64,000 nucleotides of DNA from Pirellulales bacterium. GTDB taxonomy: Bacteria > Planctomycetota > Planctomycetia > Pirellulales > Lacipirellulaceae. Every line of letters starts with the position of its first letter. Within the stretch, counting starts at the first letter, position 1. A program made the translations under genes and the position numbers. The stretch covers positions 1 to 64,000 of the forward strand of contig JANQOF010000002.1 of NCBI GenBank assembly GCA_028279215.1. Reading direction: 5' to 3'. The notes under the pieces were generated by a model, which saw only the letters and a program-made list of their open reading frames with translations, ran no database searches and had not been told where the DNA came from. Shown here piece by piece: positions 52,201-59,342 of the stretch.

Positions 52201-54067
52201 TCGACCGTAACGTCACGTCGCCCGGGCCCCAGCCCATACCGACGGGCATTACGTTGGAAGTCCAAAGTGTTACGCTTGGGTCGATGAGGAATTGCAGATC
52301 CCCACCGGCAAGATTGCCTGCATAAGGCTGTTCATTGTCACTCGTAGTGGCAATCAACGTCGGATCGAAATCGGTCGTCGCAAAGTGATCCACCGACCCA
52401 TGCGCATTTAGATTCAGTCGGTTGTCGAGGTCGACAATCAGGAATGCGTACAGCGGTTTGTAGAGCCTGCCGTTCTCGGTCTCCTGTACCGCGTCGCCCA
52501 AGTCGACCCACACGCTGTCGTTGATGCCGTCGTTGTCGTTGTCCACATCCCACGGGCCAACGATCTCCCAGAAGGGATTCTCCGACACAGGGTTCGATCC
52601 GTTGAAGCTGGGGTGGTCTTCACGAATAGGCCGGAGTGAGATCTTGCGCTTTAGGGCGACAATCTGATCGTAGATTGCGTTGCCGGGGCTTCCCATGCTG
52701 CCGATGTCGTTCAAGTTGTACGGATCGGCCAAGGCCAGAATGCGCTGGGAAGAATCCATGATGATATCAGTTAGCCAGGGCGTCCCTTCGATCCTTTGGT
52801 ACCAGTAGTTCATCAAGGCAGGTCGGTGAAACGACGGAATAATTGTGTTTTCATGGTCAAAGCGCACCGTGTCTGATGGGCCGGCGAAAGCAACGATTGC
52901 GTCTTGGCCCTCCAGGATCGGTGCGCTGCCCGCAGTAGTTATCGCCCCAGCCATGTCCCTTGGCGTAAGCGGCATGTGGGCGAGGAACATGTTTTGGAAG
53001 TCGACCGCGTCATACGATTCGTCGCTCCCGCCCGGGCCTTCGTAGGAGGTGTAAAGCTGCTGGTCGCCCGAAGCTTCGTAGCCGAATGGTTGATAGCCGC
53101 CGCCTAGCATTGCGCCAATGTTCGAAACCGAAGCACCCAGGTTTGAATCTTGATACCAAAACGGATTCATGAACTGACCATTGGGCGTGAGGGCCAATTC
53201 CCAGGCATCGAGAGGTACCGTTCCCGACTGGTCGACGAGCAGCTCGACCGCGTTGAGTCTTGGTGTCCCCGTGGCCGCCAGGCGGTTGTAACCAACCCCC
53301 GTTCCATTGTGCGGCCGACCGTTGACCATGAAGGCGTGGCCGGCCAACGTGGCGGTCTGATCAGCAGGAATGGTGGAGCCATCGGAATTGCCAAACGCCA
53401 TGACACGGATTCGATACACTGGCAGACCAGGAGCGCTTAGCGCCGGCATCAAGTCGTAATCAACAATCCGCGTTGTCTGGCCAGCGGCTGGCCCGGTGAG
53501 CATGGTGAGCAAGCAACCTGCGTAGTAGTCAGTCGCCGCAGGTAGCGTGAAATCGGCAGTTGTGCCGTCGGGATCGCGTTCGAGTTTGATGACAAAATTG
53601 GAATCTGGATTATCTTCAGTTGTGCTGCGGTCCACGACGTACAGGTCCATCAGTTGACCATCGGTTAGCCCGTAGTCGACCGCTCCGCCTGACGATCCCG
53701 CGTAACGCGGGGCAAGAGGGTCTGCCGCGAGGTTCCCCACAAACCCATCACTCCCATACACATCGCGCAGCAAACTGTGGTAGCGCACGGCGCTGTTGGG
53801 GTTGTTGGTGTCGCGGAGCACTTGCAGCATCGCCCGCTCGAGCAGGTCGGCCGGGTTGTTCTCGGTGCGATTCTCCTTCGCCGCCTCTTTGCCGGTCGTG
53901 GCGTAGAACTGGCTGCTTACCAAGAATGCCGTACCCAGCAGCAGGAACAGGGCCAGCATGCTGAGCACCACCATCAACAGCACGCCACGGCGGTCGCGGC
54001 GACCAGGGCGATTGCCCCGCAGCGACCGGCGACGCAGTTCCAACATTCGTCGTTTTCGATGAGACAT
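46271..54067 (-). CDS. Giant prepilin-like exported protein of the pilus locus
   Basis: A 2598-residue protein. After a basic stretch of about 25 residues comes one membrane helix (GVLLMVVLSMLALFLLLGTA) like those of PilX/GspK-type minor pilins, though the G-FTLxE cleavage motif is lacking. The rest has no family I can name. It holds many calcium-loop-like sequences typical of dockerin or EF-hand repeats: DNDNDGINDS, DNNGNGIVDE, DLNGDGVWQPGE, DKDEDGFID, DITGDGVIDNND, DANGNGVWDSGE. Much of it is rich in Asn, Asp, Thr and Pro. It is last in the leftward pilus/secretion locus after four prepilin-like genes, so it may be the tip, the cargo or the cell-surface part. Function is unknown. Confidence 0.85.
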   Translation of the reverse strand: MSHRKRRMLELRRRSLRGNRPGRRDRRGVLLMVVLSMLALFLLLGTAFLVSSQFYATTGKEAAKENRTENNPADLLERAMLQVLRDTNNPNSAVRYHSLLRDVYGSDGFVGNLAADPLAPRYAGSSGGAVDYGLTDGQLMDLYVVDRSTTEDNPDSNFVIKLERDPDGTTADFTLPAATDYYAGCLLTMLTGPAAGQTTRIVDYDLMPALSAPGLPVYRIRVMAFGNSDGSTIPADQTATLAGHAFMVNGRPHNGTGVGYNRLAATGTPRLNAVELLVDQSGTVPLDAWELALTPNGQFMNPFWYQDSNLGASVSNIGAMLGGGYQPFGYEASGDQQLYTSYEGPGGSDESYDAVDFQNMFLAHMPLTPRDMAGAITTAGSAPILEGQDAIVAFAGPSDTVRFDHENTIIPSFHRPALMNYWYQRIEGTPWLTDIIMDSSQRILALADPYNLNDIGSMGSPGNAIYDQIVALKRKISLRPIREDHPSFNGSNPVSENPFWEIVGPWDVDNDNDGINDSVWVDLGDAVQETENGRLYKPLYAFLIVDLDNRLNLNAHGSVDHFATTDFDPTLIATTSDNEQPYAGNLAGGDLQFLIDPSVTLWTSNVMPVGMGWGPGDVTLRSILSPTTQPRSGAFAANFTIGDPYFDDNARLFGGRPTTTLAGNANVPGSTNVGFESVIGRFGSQQITQRWTAGRTFNLANMNTREPTFAYEFNGYPETDALRAARLGAFVPPTAFATSPDMRSKYATGVDYTGQPVNEAVWDNVNPATMTGPVVPLVDDSTYETDLSMASRRGLPASSVASDPTFLGNDDAPFATSEMERILRAYDAETGTAPSRLWDVVDAFDPNKYVLTVASDPTQPSAVELALATANTSINRRQVTTDSYEIPVPADVVPSYITELGPDGAPGIAGIDDDQNGTVDDITEIGWPLARGLASGVYPNTGATQIRQQWPDDFESLTGKSVTDARIVDVLWFRIQRNRIDRNLAPFDPTDPVAVQILNNIAEQLLPPEVLAGYKMDINRPFGDGRDNNGNGIVDEPVEAGEPWVDLNGDGVWQPGEPFIDLDGDGLFYADKDEDGFIDRLATRDITGDGVIDNNDLEPVLDSLWEQQLGTPAYVDNVMSKDVTGNGKFLDANGNGVWDSGETIFRDDAHLARQLYARHLYVLMLLLTDEDYLAPYDPFDPSVRGFLRISARELTDDGRLSDNSQSDRAARREALRRYTCRQIAQWAVNCVDFRDSDACNTPFEFDTNPWDGWNCVNSQDGSVFPLDGDVATDENHQQVFDWDNIGADGHKLMTNPIPTLTDGIQVGNRLLPGDTTRDVVWGVERPELLISETLAFHDTRLEDRVTTEDKGDNYLSAPGASTDRPQDDDLDQRLEPRGSLFVEIYNPWSGDGPRAVELYRHGFSKHPNETNQEFIKTFDQDGNNVIDLNDTYHWADIDGDGTPETRLDIDGVLLDRLSNAAHVDPVSGKVRRSPVWRLIVVEEHPGYQVAGGQDRLQETRDDPQSHAGDVSSGNESDPHPLYDKEQVHAAVGANLPGVHTLAPTNMDWDDMYYYTAPHPSGGLVKSSAGTWQQRRTGVDNNVTTYNNPQNQPGSFDRLLFAKPYPYIEREYYFTTNDSPYRAYRKQTSGTFQTQDEWRAQTRTYHDLESEDLRMLYDELQVRIPFSYVALGRQERAPREMFSLTHRFVANVIDDDRRDVSISPILPGRYAVIGSSGAVYDNKVRDDRQRLRFVTTMGRNVGGTQDPKRSTPDTRHGLQIDATRRIELRPSSNPFSQQLVIDGNGGFDNRVPYIETDRGNELIAIGNETINMTAEVDGFRLRTNARVVAPTIAIPVEDMNVSEPAYGYGVRARELRQLEVDSGDEGQTWNPLAAEGEGGFTTQNSAGGEGDGRHFDTPFDDDPEFADAIQSGVNTETKYRVLHLQRLADPTLPWNPPPSYNIHDNATVGTVYDPGIPVNPYLTVDSGTVDLTIFNGTSSVNIGNPADVQFRSTERGLMSTRWANIAPRLSWFQDFFAWVRPVDLIDWNSLSTTWVPQEVKDLHRVNDNHFDYVLNHSLGFANIVFGDVYIRPELRAQLVEPVSQASIDPTDPGGPNGDGLEETMGTALGAPRPDGSIASTYPWLSWNNRPFVSENELLQVPAWSSAEMLRKFSTMNTLAAAGDQINGYDAGRPVTDAGGNLDAERTNAVRYLSMVAGFGHLLNMTQSTPAAATVEADINGNPVPVGAPHFHRILDYVHTPSRFVATDTLLNPVAFNKLGSDPANSIDNVVDLNDPRAGLAAPFNRVPDYREPGKVNLNTVVGQRLPGGTLPTLWSDVFDGLMHRVRDGDAVIGGSLASYGHFGPAWRDIVLSRRGYNDPLFAAGTATGVDRVELVLNNLSPTFFANPFRSPEAGDLVPIADLLDGSVDVSLLRSHPFRPGDGYAWGAPATDNNGNGLIGDAREAGISDGPALDSSIPGALVPLFSELCSTPAIDGTRNSAMHYMPLTRLDNLTTTRSGVFAVWVTVGYFEVLPAPDWDNDANVRQKFNNQAGGDATRGRALYNKVYPQGYQLGKEIGSETGDTDRHRAFYMIDRTRPVAFKPGEDVNVEGAILLRRRID

Positions 54068-54130
54068 GTTTCTCGGTTCCGTTACTCAATTCGCGCCGCG
54101 ACTTGCCAACGCGGCACGATTGTTTAATTG

Positions 54131-54165
54131 CGAGTGGCGAGGGGTAGTGGCTAGTGGGTTCTGGG
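54131..54165. repeat. Heptamer repeat between giant gene and prepilin gene
   Basis: CGAGTGG, CGAGGGG, TAGTGGC, TAGTGGG, TTCTGGG: five units of seven bases. Confidence 0.75.
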
Positions 54166-54194
54166 CCAGCGCCTCACTATCTACTGCCCGCCGC

Positions 54195-55475
54195 CTACTG
54201 ATAAGCTCCTAGCGTTTCCAGCCGCATCGTCTTGGTATGCACGGCCACCGCGCCCGGGAATAGGCCAACGCGGACGCTCGGAAGATTCCCATTGGTGATA
54301 GTCCACGGCCAGTCTGGACCACGTAGGCCGACGACGCGCTGTTTGTCGGGGTCTTGCAGGGGACCACGTTCTTGATCATCGATTGCCAGCACACGATACC
54401 ACTGCGAGAAAAATAGCGGTTCCTCGGCAGTACTGTTGGGATGCGGGCCGCTCACGAGCACCCATTGGCCCGTCCTTAAGTCTTCAAATGGATCAGTGGC
54501 GTCCCGATCAAACTTGGTTAGCAGGATCTCGCCGCCGCCCGTTCCTGTAGATATGACGCTACCATGGGTAAGGCGTTCGCTCGTGTCGATAGCGTCAGTC
54601 GGTCGCTTAAAGAACACGACGACCGACACATCGAAGTAATAGGCTGATGGATCGAGGGTCAGCGCTTCGCGAGCGTTGCTCGTCGTAGGAGCAACCATGG
54701 CCATCCACGAATAGTCGCCGCGCGACTCGCGGGTGAGCGCCGAGTTCGGATTGCCATCGCCGTCGGTGTCAGGTCCCACCACCCGTTGCCGCGTAGGGAC
54801 CTCCTCGTCATCGACCGAGAATGCGATGTCGTCTTGGCTCGCGTACACACCCTGCGCTACTGGTTCGGACGGTACGTTTCCGATCATCGAGGTGCTGGTC
54901 GCCAGGCGTTTCACCGGCCAATTTGGGAATTGATCTGTCCATCGACTAATGCTCTGAGCATCAAGAGTTGGCACTTGCGCGTCGCCGATGGAAGCGCCAG
55001 GGACGGCGGCATAAGGTGCCAAGTCTATCAAACTTTCTGGGAGATTTGCGCGCAGTCCAGCGGCAGTGCCAAGTGGATCGATGACGTAAACGAAACCAGC
55101 GGCAGAGTTCATCCCGGTTTGAAAGTCTTGTACACCAAGGCCTTGGTTTGATGGCTCAGCCATCCAATCGCGAACAAACTGATCCATTGGTCGATAGGAA
55201 CCGCCGTTCCACTCGGGGTCCCACACCTGCCAGTTATCCGGGTGCAAATCGCCACGGGCCACTAAATCGGCGAAGGCGGCTTGGGCAATGGCGGCGCCGC
55301 GGTCGGCGATCTCACCCTTTTGCATGAAGTACCCGCCAACAGGAAACATGGCCGCCGCGCCCAACAACCCAATCGCCAAAATGGCCATCGAGATGAGCAC
55401 CTCGGTAAGCGTGACGCCGCCGCGCGGCGTCGGGCTGGGGGCTAGGGATTGGGGGCTGGGGAATCTGAATCTCAT
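54195..55475 (-). CDS. Prepilin-like protein with repeat-encoded leader
   Basis: A 426-residue type IV prepilin/pseudopilin. The peptidase site and helix read RGG-VTLTEVLISMAILAIG near residue 19, ending in AAAMFPVGG, so it resembles the PilV/GspI-type. The body is large for a pilin and holds ordinary beta-rich sequence. The leader (MRFRFPSPQSLAPSPTPRGG) is encoded by four 7-bp units (55434-55461). Indels of one unit there would shift the frame before the cleavage site. ATG 55475 is chosen because the leader has a typical length; other ATGs reach 55532. Confidence 0.88.
   Translation of the reverse strand: MRFRFPSPQSLAPSPTPRGGVTLTEVLISMAILAIGLLGAAAMFPVGGYFMQKGEIADRGAAIAQAAFADLVARGDLHPDNWQVWDPEWNGGSYRPMDQFVRDWMAEPSNQGLGVQDFQTGMNSAAGFVYVIDPLGTAAGLRANLPESLIDLAPYAAVPGASIGDAQVPTLDAQSISRWTDQFPNWPVKRLATSTSMIGNVPSEPVAQGVYASQDDIAFSVDDEEVPTRQRVVGPDTDGDGNPNSALTRESRGDYSWMAMVAPTTSNAREALTLDPSAYYFDVSVVVFFKRPTDAIDTSERLTHGSVISTGTGGGEILLTKFDRDATDPFEDLRTGQWVLVSGPHPNSTAEEPLFFSQWYRVLAIDDQERGPLQDPDKQRVVGLRGPDWPWTITNGNLPSVRVGLFPGAVAVHTKTMRLETLGAYQ
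55434..55461. repeat. Heptamer repeat within prepilin leader codons
   Basis: GCTGGGG, GCTAGGG, ATTGGGG, GCTGGGG: four exact-period heptamers inside codons 5-14 of the prepilin gene. Confidence 0.8.
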
Positions 55476-55584
55476 GGTTCTGTCTGCTTTCTCAGTTTGC
55501 CCCTGAGAAATAATGATTTTTTGGGGCACCAATCACCGCCTAATCGGATCGGTGAGAACTAGTGGCGATTAGTGGTCTCAGTTC

Positions 55585-57105
55585 TTACCGCCCTCCAATT
55601 CGTCGCATTTCGCGAACGTATTCTTGAGCGGCTTGGATCTGCCCCATTCGTATCTCGAGCGCGGCACCATCCTGGTCGCCATCTCGGTCGTAGTCGCCCG
55701 TCGGAATAGTCGAGGGTTCCACAAATGCGTTCTCGGTAGTCACCACATTGCCCGTTTGCGCGCCGATAGTGACCCAACGGCTTTCGAGGTTCAGCCAGTT
55801 GAGCTTTGCCCGTTCGATGGCACGTTCGGCATTCGAAAGATTGGTGTAGGACGCAGCATTGAAGTCGATGCCTTCGGCGGGAATATTCTCGCGACTTCCG
55901 ATGAGCAGCGAGATGTTGGCCGTGGGACGTGTCACCGCGCACTCACATACCGCCTGCAGGCCATCGCTGATTGAGGCTGCCGTAATGCTTCCAAGAACAC
56001 CTCCACCGCCTGGGCAGTTCTTTGTGAATTGGAGGCGCTCGACAAACCCGTCGGGGCTAAACATCAAGAAAATGGGCTGATCGTTGTTGTTGGTACCAGT
56101 GGCGTGCAGCGGCACATCGCCAACGGTGCCTGACGCCTGCAAATCGATCGCGGTCCCTTCAGGCAATTGGAGCGGAGGCGCCGATGTCGGAGTCGGTTGG
56201 CGCAGCACCTGGTACTCCATTGGCTCACTCCAGTAGGGTCCGACAGGCTCCACGTTCGCAGCCCCCTGCCGGTAGCGCTCAAGCCACCCCTCGTTCAGTC
56301 GCGGTCCAGCCTGGTCACCGCTACCGGCAACCAAATCATCTGCAATTCGACCGGTCTGATCGGCCACCGGCTTAAGTACTTGTCCGGTGTCGTTGATCGG
56401 TCGCGCAACTACGGTGAATAGGTTGGGCGTTGTTACCCCGACGAAGAAGACACTGCCGGTTGCGCTGTCCAGCGGCAAGAGCTGAATTCCATTTTGCCCG
56501 GGAGCCGCCGCCGGAGTAAGAATTTCGTAACGGGTTCCGGCGATGACGATCTCGTCGCATGGACGCAAAACACTTGATGGGATTAGGTCTGGGGTCCATC
56601 CAGCGGGCAGTCCGCTGCTCGTTGCGCTTCCCCTCGTTACGAATTGAATGAGCACTGTCGAAATACTCTCATAACCAGGCACCGGCAGTTGTACGTTGTT
56701 TGACGGATCGATGTCCACATTCAGCGCGACGCGCACACGCGAATTTTCATTGAACCCCGCGTACGGCGCTGGTTGTTCGACCATGAATACTTCAACGCAC
56801 GCGCCGCGATCTTCTGCTCGATCGGTATCCGTCGAGAGTCGTTTAAGCGCAATGCCGTAAGGTCGCTGCGTGCCGATAGATTTGGCCTGGGCCTGCGATA
56901 TGTAACTGTTGAGCGCCCGCGACGCCTCACGAATCCGTCGCTCGGAGGTGGTCGGGGTTAGAATCGGCAGCGCCGCCGCCGTGAGCAATGAGAGTATCAC
57001 AATGACAATCAACAGCTCGATGAGCGTCATGCCAGCCCGAAGGGGCTGGATAACCACCGTTTGCGAATCAGACTCCTGCATCTTGGACTTCGCAATCATG
57101 TTCAT
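55585..57105 (-). CDS. Prepilin-like protein
   Basis: A 506-residue prepilin-like protein. The leader ends in LRAG followed by MTLIELLIVIVILSLL near residue 26, with Glu at position 5 of the mature helix, as in type IV and type II pseudopilins of the GspH/FimT kind. The body is long for a pilin and contains an internal Cys motif (KNCPGGGG) and a DGFVERLQF segment. ATG 57105 overlaps the stop of the previous prepilin gene (ATGA). The protein should be inserted in the inner membrane and assembled by GspF/PilC and GspE. Confidence 0.88.
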   Translation of the reverse strand: MNMIAKSKMQESDSQTVVIQPLRAGMTLIELLIVIVILSLLTAAALPILTPTTSERRIREASRALNSYISQAQAKSIGTQRPYGIALKRLSTDTDRAEDRGACVEVFMVEQPAPYAGFNENSRVRVALNVDIDPSNNVQLPVPGYESISTVLIQFVTRGSATSSGLPAGWTPDLIPSSVLRPCDEIVIAGTRYEILTPAAAPGQNGIQLLPLDSATGSVFFVGVTTPNLFTVVARPINDTGQVLKPVADQTGRIADDLVAGSGDQAGPRLNEGWLERYRQGAANVEPVGPYWSEPMEYQVLRQPTPTSAPPLQLPEGTAIDLQASGTVGDVPLHATGTNNNDQPIFLMFSPDGFVERLQFTKNCPGGGGVLGSITAASISDGLQAVCECAVTRPTANISLLIGSRENIPAEGIDFNAASYTNLSNAERAIERAKLNWLNLESRWVTIGAQTGNVVTTENAFVEPSTIPTGDYDRDGDQDGAALEIRMGQIQAAQEYVREMRRIGGR

Positions 57106-58133
57106 TCGGACGTGATGTTGTGGTTGTTGATGTTGTCGGCGGCTGCAGTGGGATCAACTTGATTGCCCGCCTCATTCATTGGTGTTCCGAGGTAGAAGTC
57201 TCCCTCCACCGAATTCACTAAGTTGTACGGATTCAACTGGCTATTGCTTGCCCCCAGGGGCCAAACCGTCGTATCGCGGGCGGTGTACAGGTCATATCGC
57301 TCATCGCCGCCGGCCGAATAAATGAGCGGAACCATTCGAAACGCAGGAAGATCGACGCGAAAAACGTCGAACGGATCGTGATCGGCTGACGCGCCGTTAA
57401 GCCACTCTTGGCTGGTCGGATCACCTAGGTTGCGTGCGTTTAGCTGCAGGTCCGATTCAAAACCAACCGGCCAGCGAATGAAGCTTATCGGATTACCCCA
57501 CCCATCAAGGAATTCCGGTGCCCCATCACCGTCGGTATCTCCGATACTGCTTTCGTTAAATAGCGATCTGGCTTCGCCATCGGCGGTAGCGATCATCACA
57601 AACATATAGAGGCATTCAGCCCCCTGATTACGTTTGATAGTTTCTCTGTCGACACCGGCTCCTAGCATTGAGAAGTACTGGCGACGATAAGCTTCGACAA
57701 TTGGCGTTGGCCCAAAGTAAGTTGAACTCAAATTCGGCGGCAGATAGACCGGCTGCCCAACATCGCTAGCCATGCTGACGTTGTCCACCGCACCGAGCAG
57801 GACGTCGCTCCAACGATCTGGGATTTCCATCAACATCAACTCGCGGATGGCATAAAGCCTAGCCAACGCACGCGGTTGCCCAGTCAGTGCCCTCAGTGTC
57901 GCATTATTTTCATTCAACGGAGCCCTTCGATCCTTATATGTATCGTAATGCTCCATCACCAGCGTATGGATGCGGGCGATCATGGCTTTGGTGCGGGCTT
58001 CGCGGCCCCGCTCCCCAGCCCGGGCCGCGACACCCAACAACAAGGCCGCCAAGATCGCCAAAATGGAAATGACGATTAGCAATTCGATGAGGGTAAACGC
58101 CGATGAGTGGCGAGTGAATTGGCGGTTGCGCAT
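57102..58133 (-). CDS. Prepilin-like protein
   Basis: A 343-residue prepilin-like protein with HSSA-FTLIELLIVISILAILA at residues 10-30; Ala replaces Gly before the cleavage point, which prepilin peptidases sometimes tolerate. The body includes a DTDGDGAPEFLDGWGNPISF calcium-loop-like segment near residue 220, as in T2SS major pseudopilin relatives (GspG). The stop overlaps the start of the next gene (ATGA). ATG 58133 gives a leader of normal length. ATG 58208, also in frame, overlaps the previous stop, has GAGG upstream, and would put a heptamer repeat into the leader, so the start is open. Confidence 0.85.
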   Translation of the reverse strand: MRNRQFTRHSSAFTLIELLIVISILAILAALLLGVAARAGERGREARTKAMIARIHTLVMEHYDTYKDRRAPLNENNATLRALTGQPRALARLYAIRELMLMEIPDRWSDVLLGAVDNVSMASDVGQPVYLPPNLSSTYFGPTPIVEAYRRQYFSMLGAGVDRETIKRNQGAECLYMFVMIATADGEARSLFNESSIGDTDGDGAPEFLDGWGNPISFIRWPVGFESDLQLNARNLGDPTSQEWLNGASADHDPFDVFRVDLPAFRMVPLIYSAGGDERYDLYTARDTTVWPLGASNSQLNPYNLVNSVEGDFYLGTPMNEAGNQVDPTAAADNINNHNITSE

Positions 58134-58172
58134 AGCAGCCGTACCGACGCGGCGACTTACGTCGTAGTCGTT

Positions 58173-58200
58173 ACCACTAACCACTTGCCACTCGCCACTC
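58173..58200. repeat. Heptamer repeat between two prepilin genes
   Basis: ACCACTA, ACCACTT, GCCACTC, GCCACTC: four units. Two degenerate units of the same type (TTCACTC, GCCACTC on the minus strand, near 58104-58117) fall within the leader codons of the following prepilin. Confidence 0.78.
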
Positions 58201-58204
58201 AACC

Positions 58205-59242
58205 TCATGGCTGCGAATCCTCAAGCGTCGCGCTGGTGGAGAAGTTGGTGATGGTGTCGGCCGCTTCGCCGGTGAACGGGCCATCGGGATAGACCACTCC
58301 ATTGAATGTCGTGTCTGGTTGTGTCCAATCGGCACCAAACAGAGTGACCAACGGTCCCCAGGCGTCGTCCAGACCGGCCGATAAGATTTGGCACTTGCCT
58401 TCGTTGGCCAATCGGACGTTTGCGACGGAGTTGTCGGTGGCGTTGAGTTTGACCTGCTTGACGGGCACGACGCCATCGTACTGTGGGTCGAATTTCGGCT
58501 TGCGCGAAGCGTCGAAGTAGACGTACGGTATTTCGCGATTTCTTGGTACGTAGACCCAGAGGTTAATGCGTCGTCGTTCGTCGTTCGGGCCGTCGTACGT
58601 GATGTAGCGCCCCACTCCTCCAAACGTGTTGTCGCCAGCCCGCGGGCCGAGCCGTGTTTGATCGAAGTCGAAGATTGGAGTCCGTGAGCCAAAATCCTCT
58701 GCCGACTGGTCAGTGCCGCCGGAATTGGTGACGAACGATGGTCCACCGGGCCCGCTGATCGGATACTTCGGGTCGTCGCTGAAACCGCCGAGCCAGAACA
58801 CCACCGCTTCATATGGCGTCAATCCATCACGGACGGTTGCACCCGAACCATCGATGAGATTCACGCCACCTGTGTCGCCTTGTCCAGCCAACACGGCCAG
58901 CAAGGCGTTGGACTCACGGTGCTTTGGAAATGCCTTGTTAAAGTGACGCTTGAACGTGTTGAATGCTTCGGTGCCTGAATCGGAGTTCGTACCGATGCCA
59001 CTGGCCCAGATCACGTTCGGAGGATAGTCGCCGCCCGAGCGATCGTTGGTGTACTCAATAAACGCCGAGTCGAGTTGAGAAATCTCTGCCTGAATGGCGG
59101 CTTGTCTCGATGCCACGAGTGCGGCTCGCCCGCCCACCAAAATGAGCGACGCCAGAACGGCGATGATCGCGATGACCACCAAGAGTTCGACCAGCGTAAA
59201 CCCTGGTCTCTGATTTCTGATTTCTGATTTCTGAGTGCCCAT
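58205..59242 (-). CDS. Prepilin-like protein, possible phase-variable leader
   Basis: A 345-residue prepilin-like protein. The leader MGTQKSEIRNQRPG is followed by FTLVELLVVIAIIAVLASL, a classic type IV/T2SS N-methylation site. The body contains GSRTPIFDFDQT and GRYITYDGPNDERRR segments, with a C-terminal DDAWGPLVTLFG typical of GspG-like planctomycete pseudopilins. ATG 59242 starts at the leader; the frame is open to 59356. Codons 4-11 lie on a TTTCTGA heptamer (minus-strand TCAGAAA) array, so a change of unit number would shift the reading frame. Confidence 0.88.
   Translation of the reverse strand: MGTQKSEIRNQRPGFTLVELLVVIAIIAVLASLILVGGRAALVASRQAAIQAEISQLDSAFIEYTNDRSGGDYPPNVIWASGIGTNSDSGTEAFNTFKRHFNKAFPKHRESNALLAVLAGQGDTGGVNLIDGSGATVRDGLTPYEAVVFWLGGFSDDPKYPISGPGGPSFVTNSGGTDQSAEDFGSRTPIFDFDQTRLGPRAGDNTFGGVGRYITYDGPNDERRRINLWVYVPRNREIPYVYFDASRKPKFDPQYDGVVPVKQVKLNATDNSVANVRLANEGKCQILSAGLDDAWGPLVTLFGADWTQPDTTFNGVVYPDGPFTGEAADTITNFSTSATLEDSQP
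59208..59234. repeat. (TTTCTGA)3 heptamer array within prepilin leader
   Basis: Three perfect units plus a partial unit lie 8 bp inside the start codon of the prepilin gene. Seven is not a multiple of three, so slippage would change frame. Confidence 0.85.
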
Positions 59243-59307
59243 TGCAGCGCTCCTCGATGAGCTATGTGTGGTTTGTATTGTTGTTCTTTCAGTGGGCGAA
59301 ACCAGGC

Positions 59308-59342
59308 ATCCCTGACCCCCGACCCCTGAATCCTGACCCCTA
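59308..59342. repeat. Heptamer repeat at the 3' end of gspF/pilC
   Basis: ATCCCTG, ACCCCCG, ACCCCTG, AATCCTG, ACCCCTA: five units; the last contains the stop codon of the gspF/pilC gene. Confidence 0.8.
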
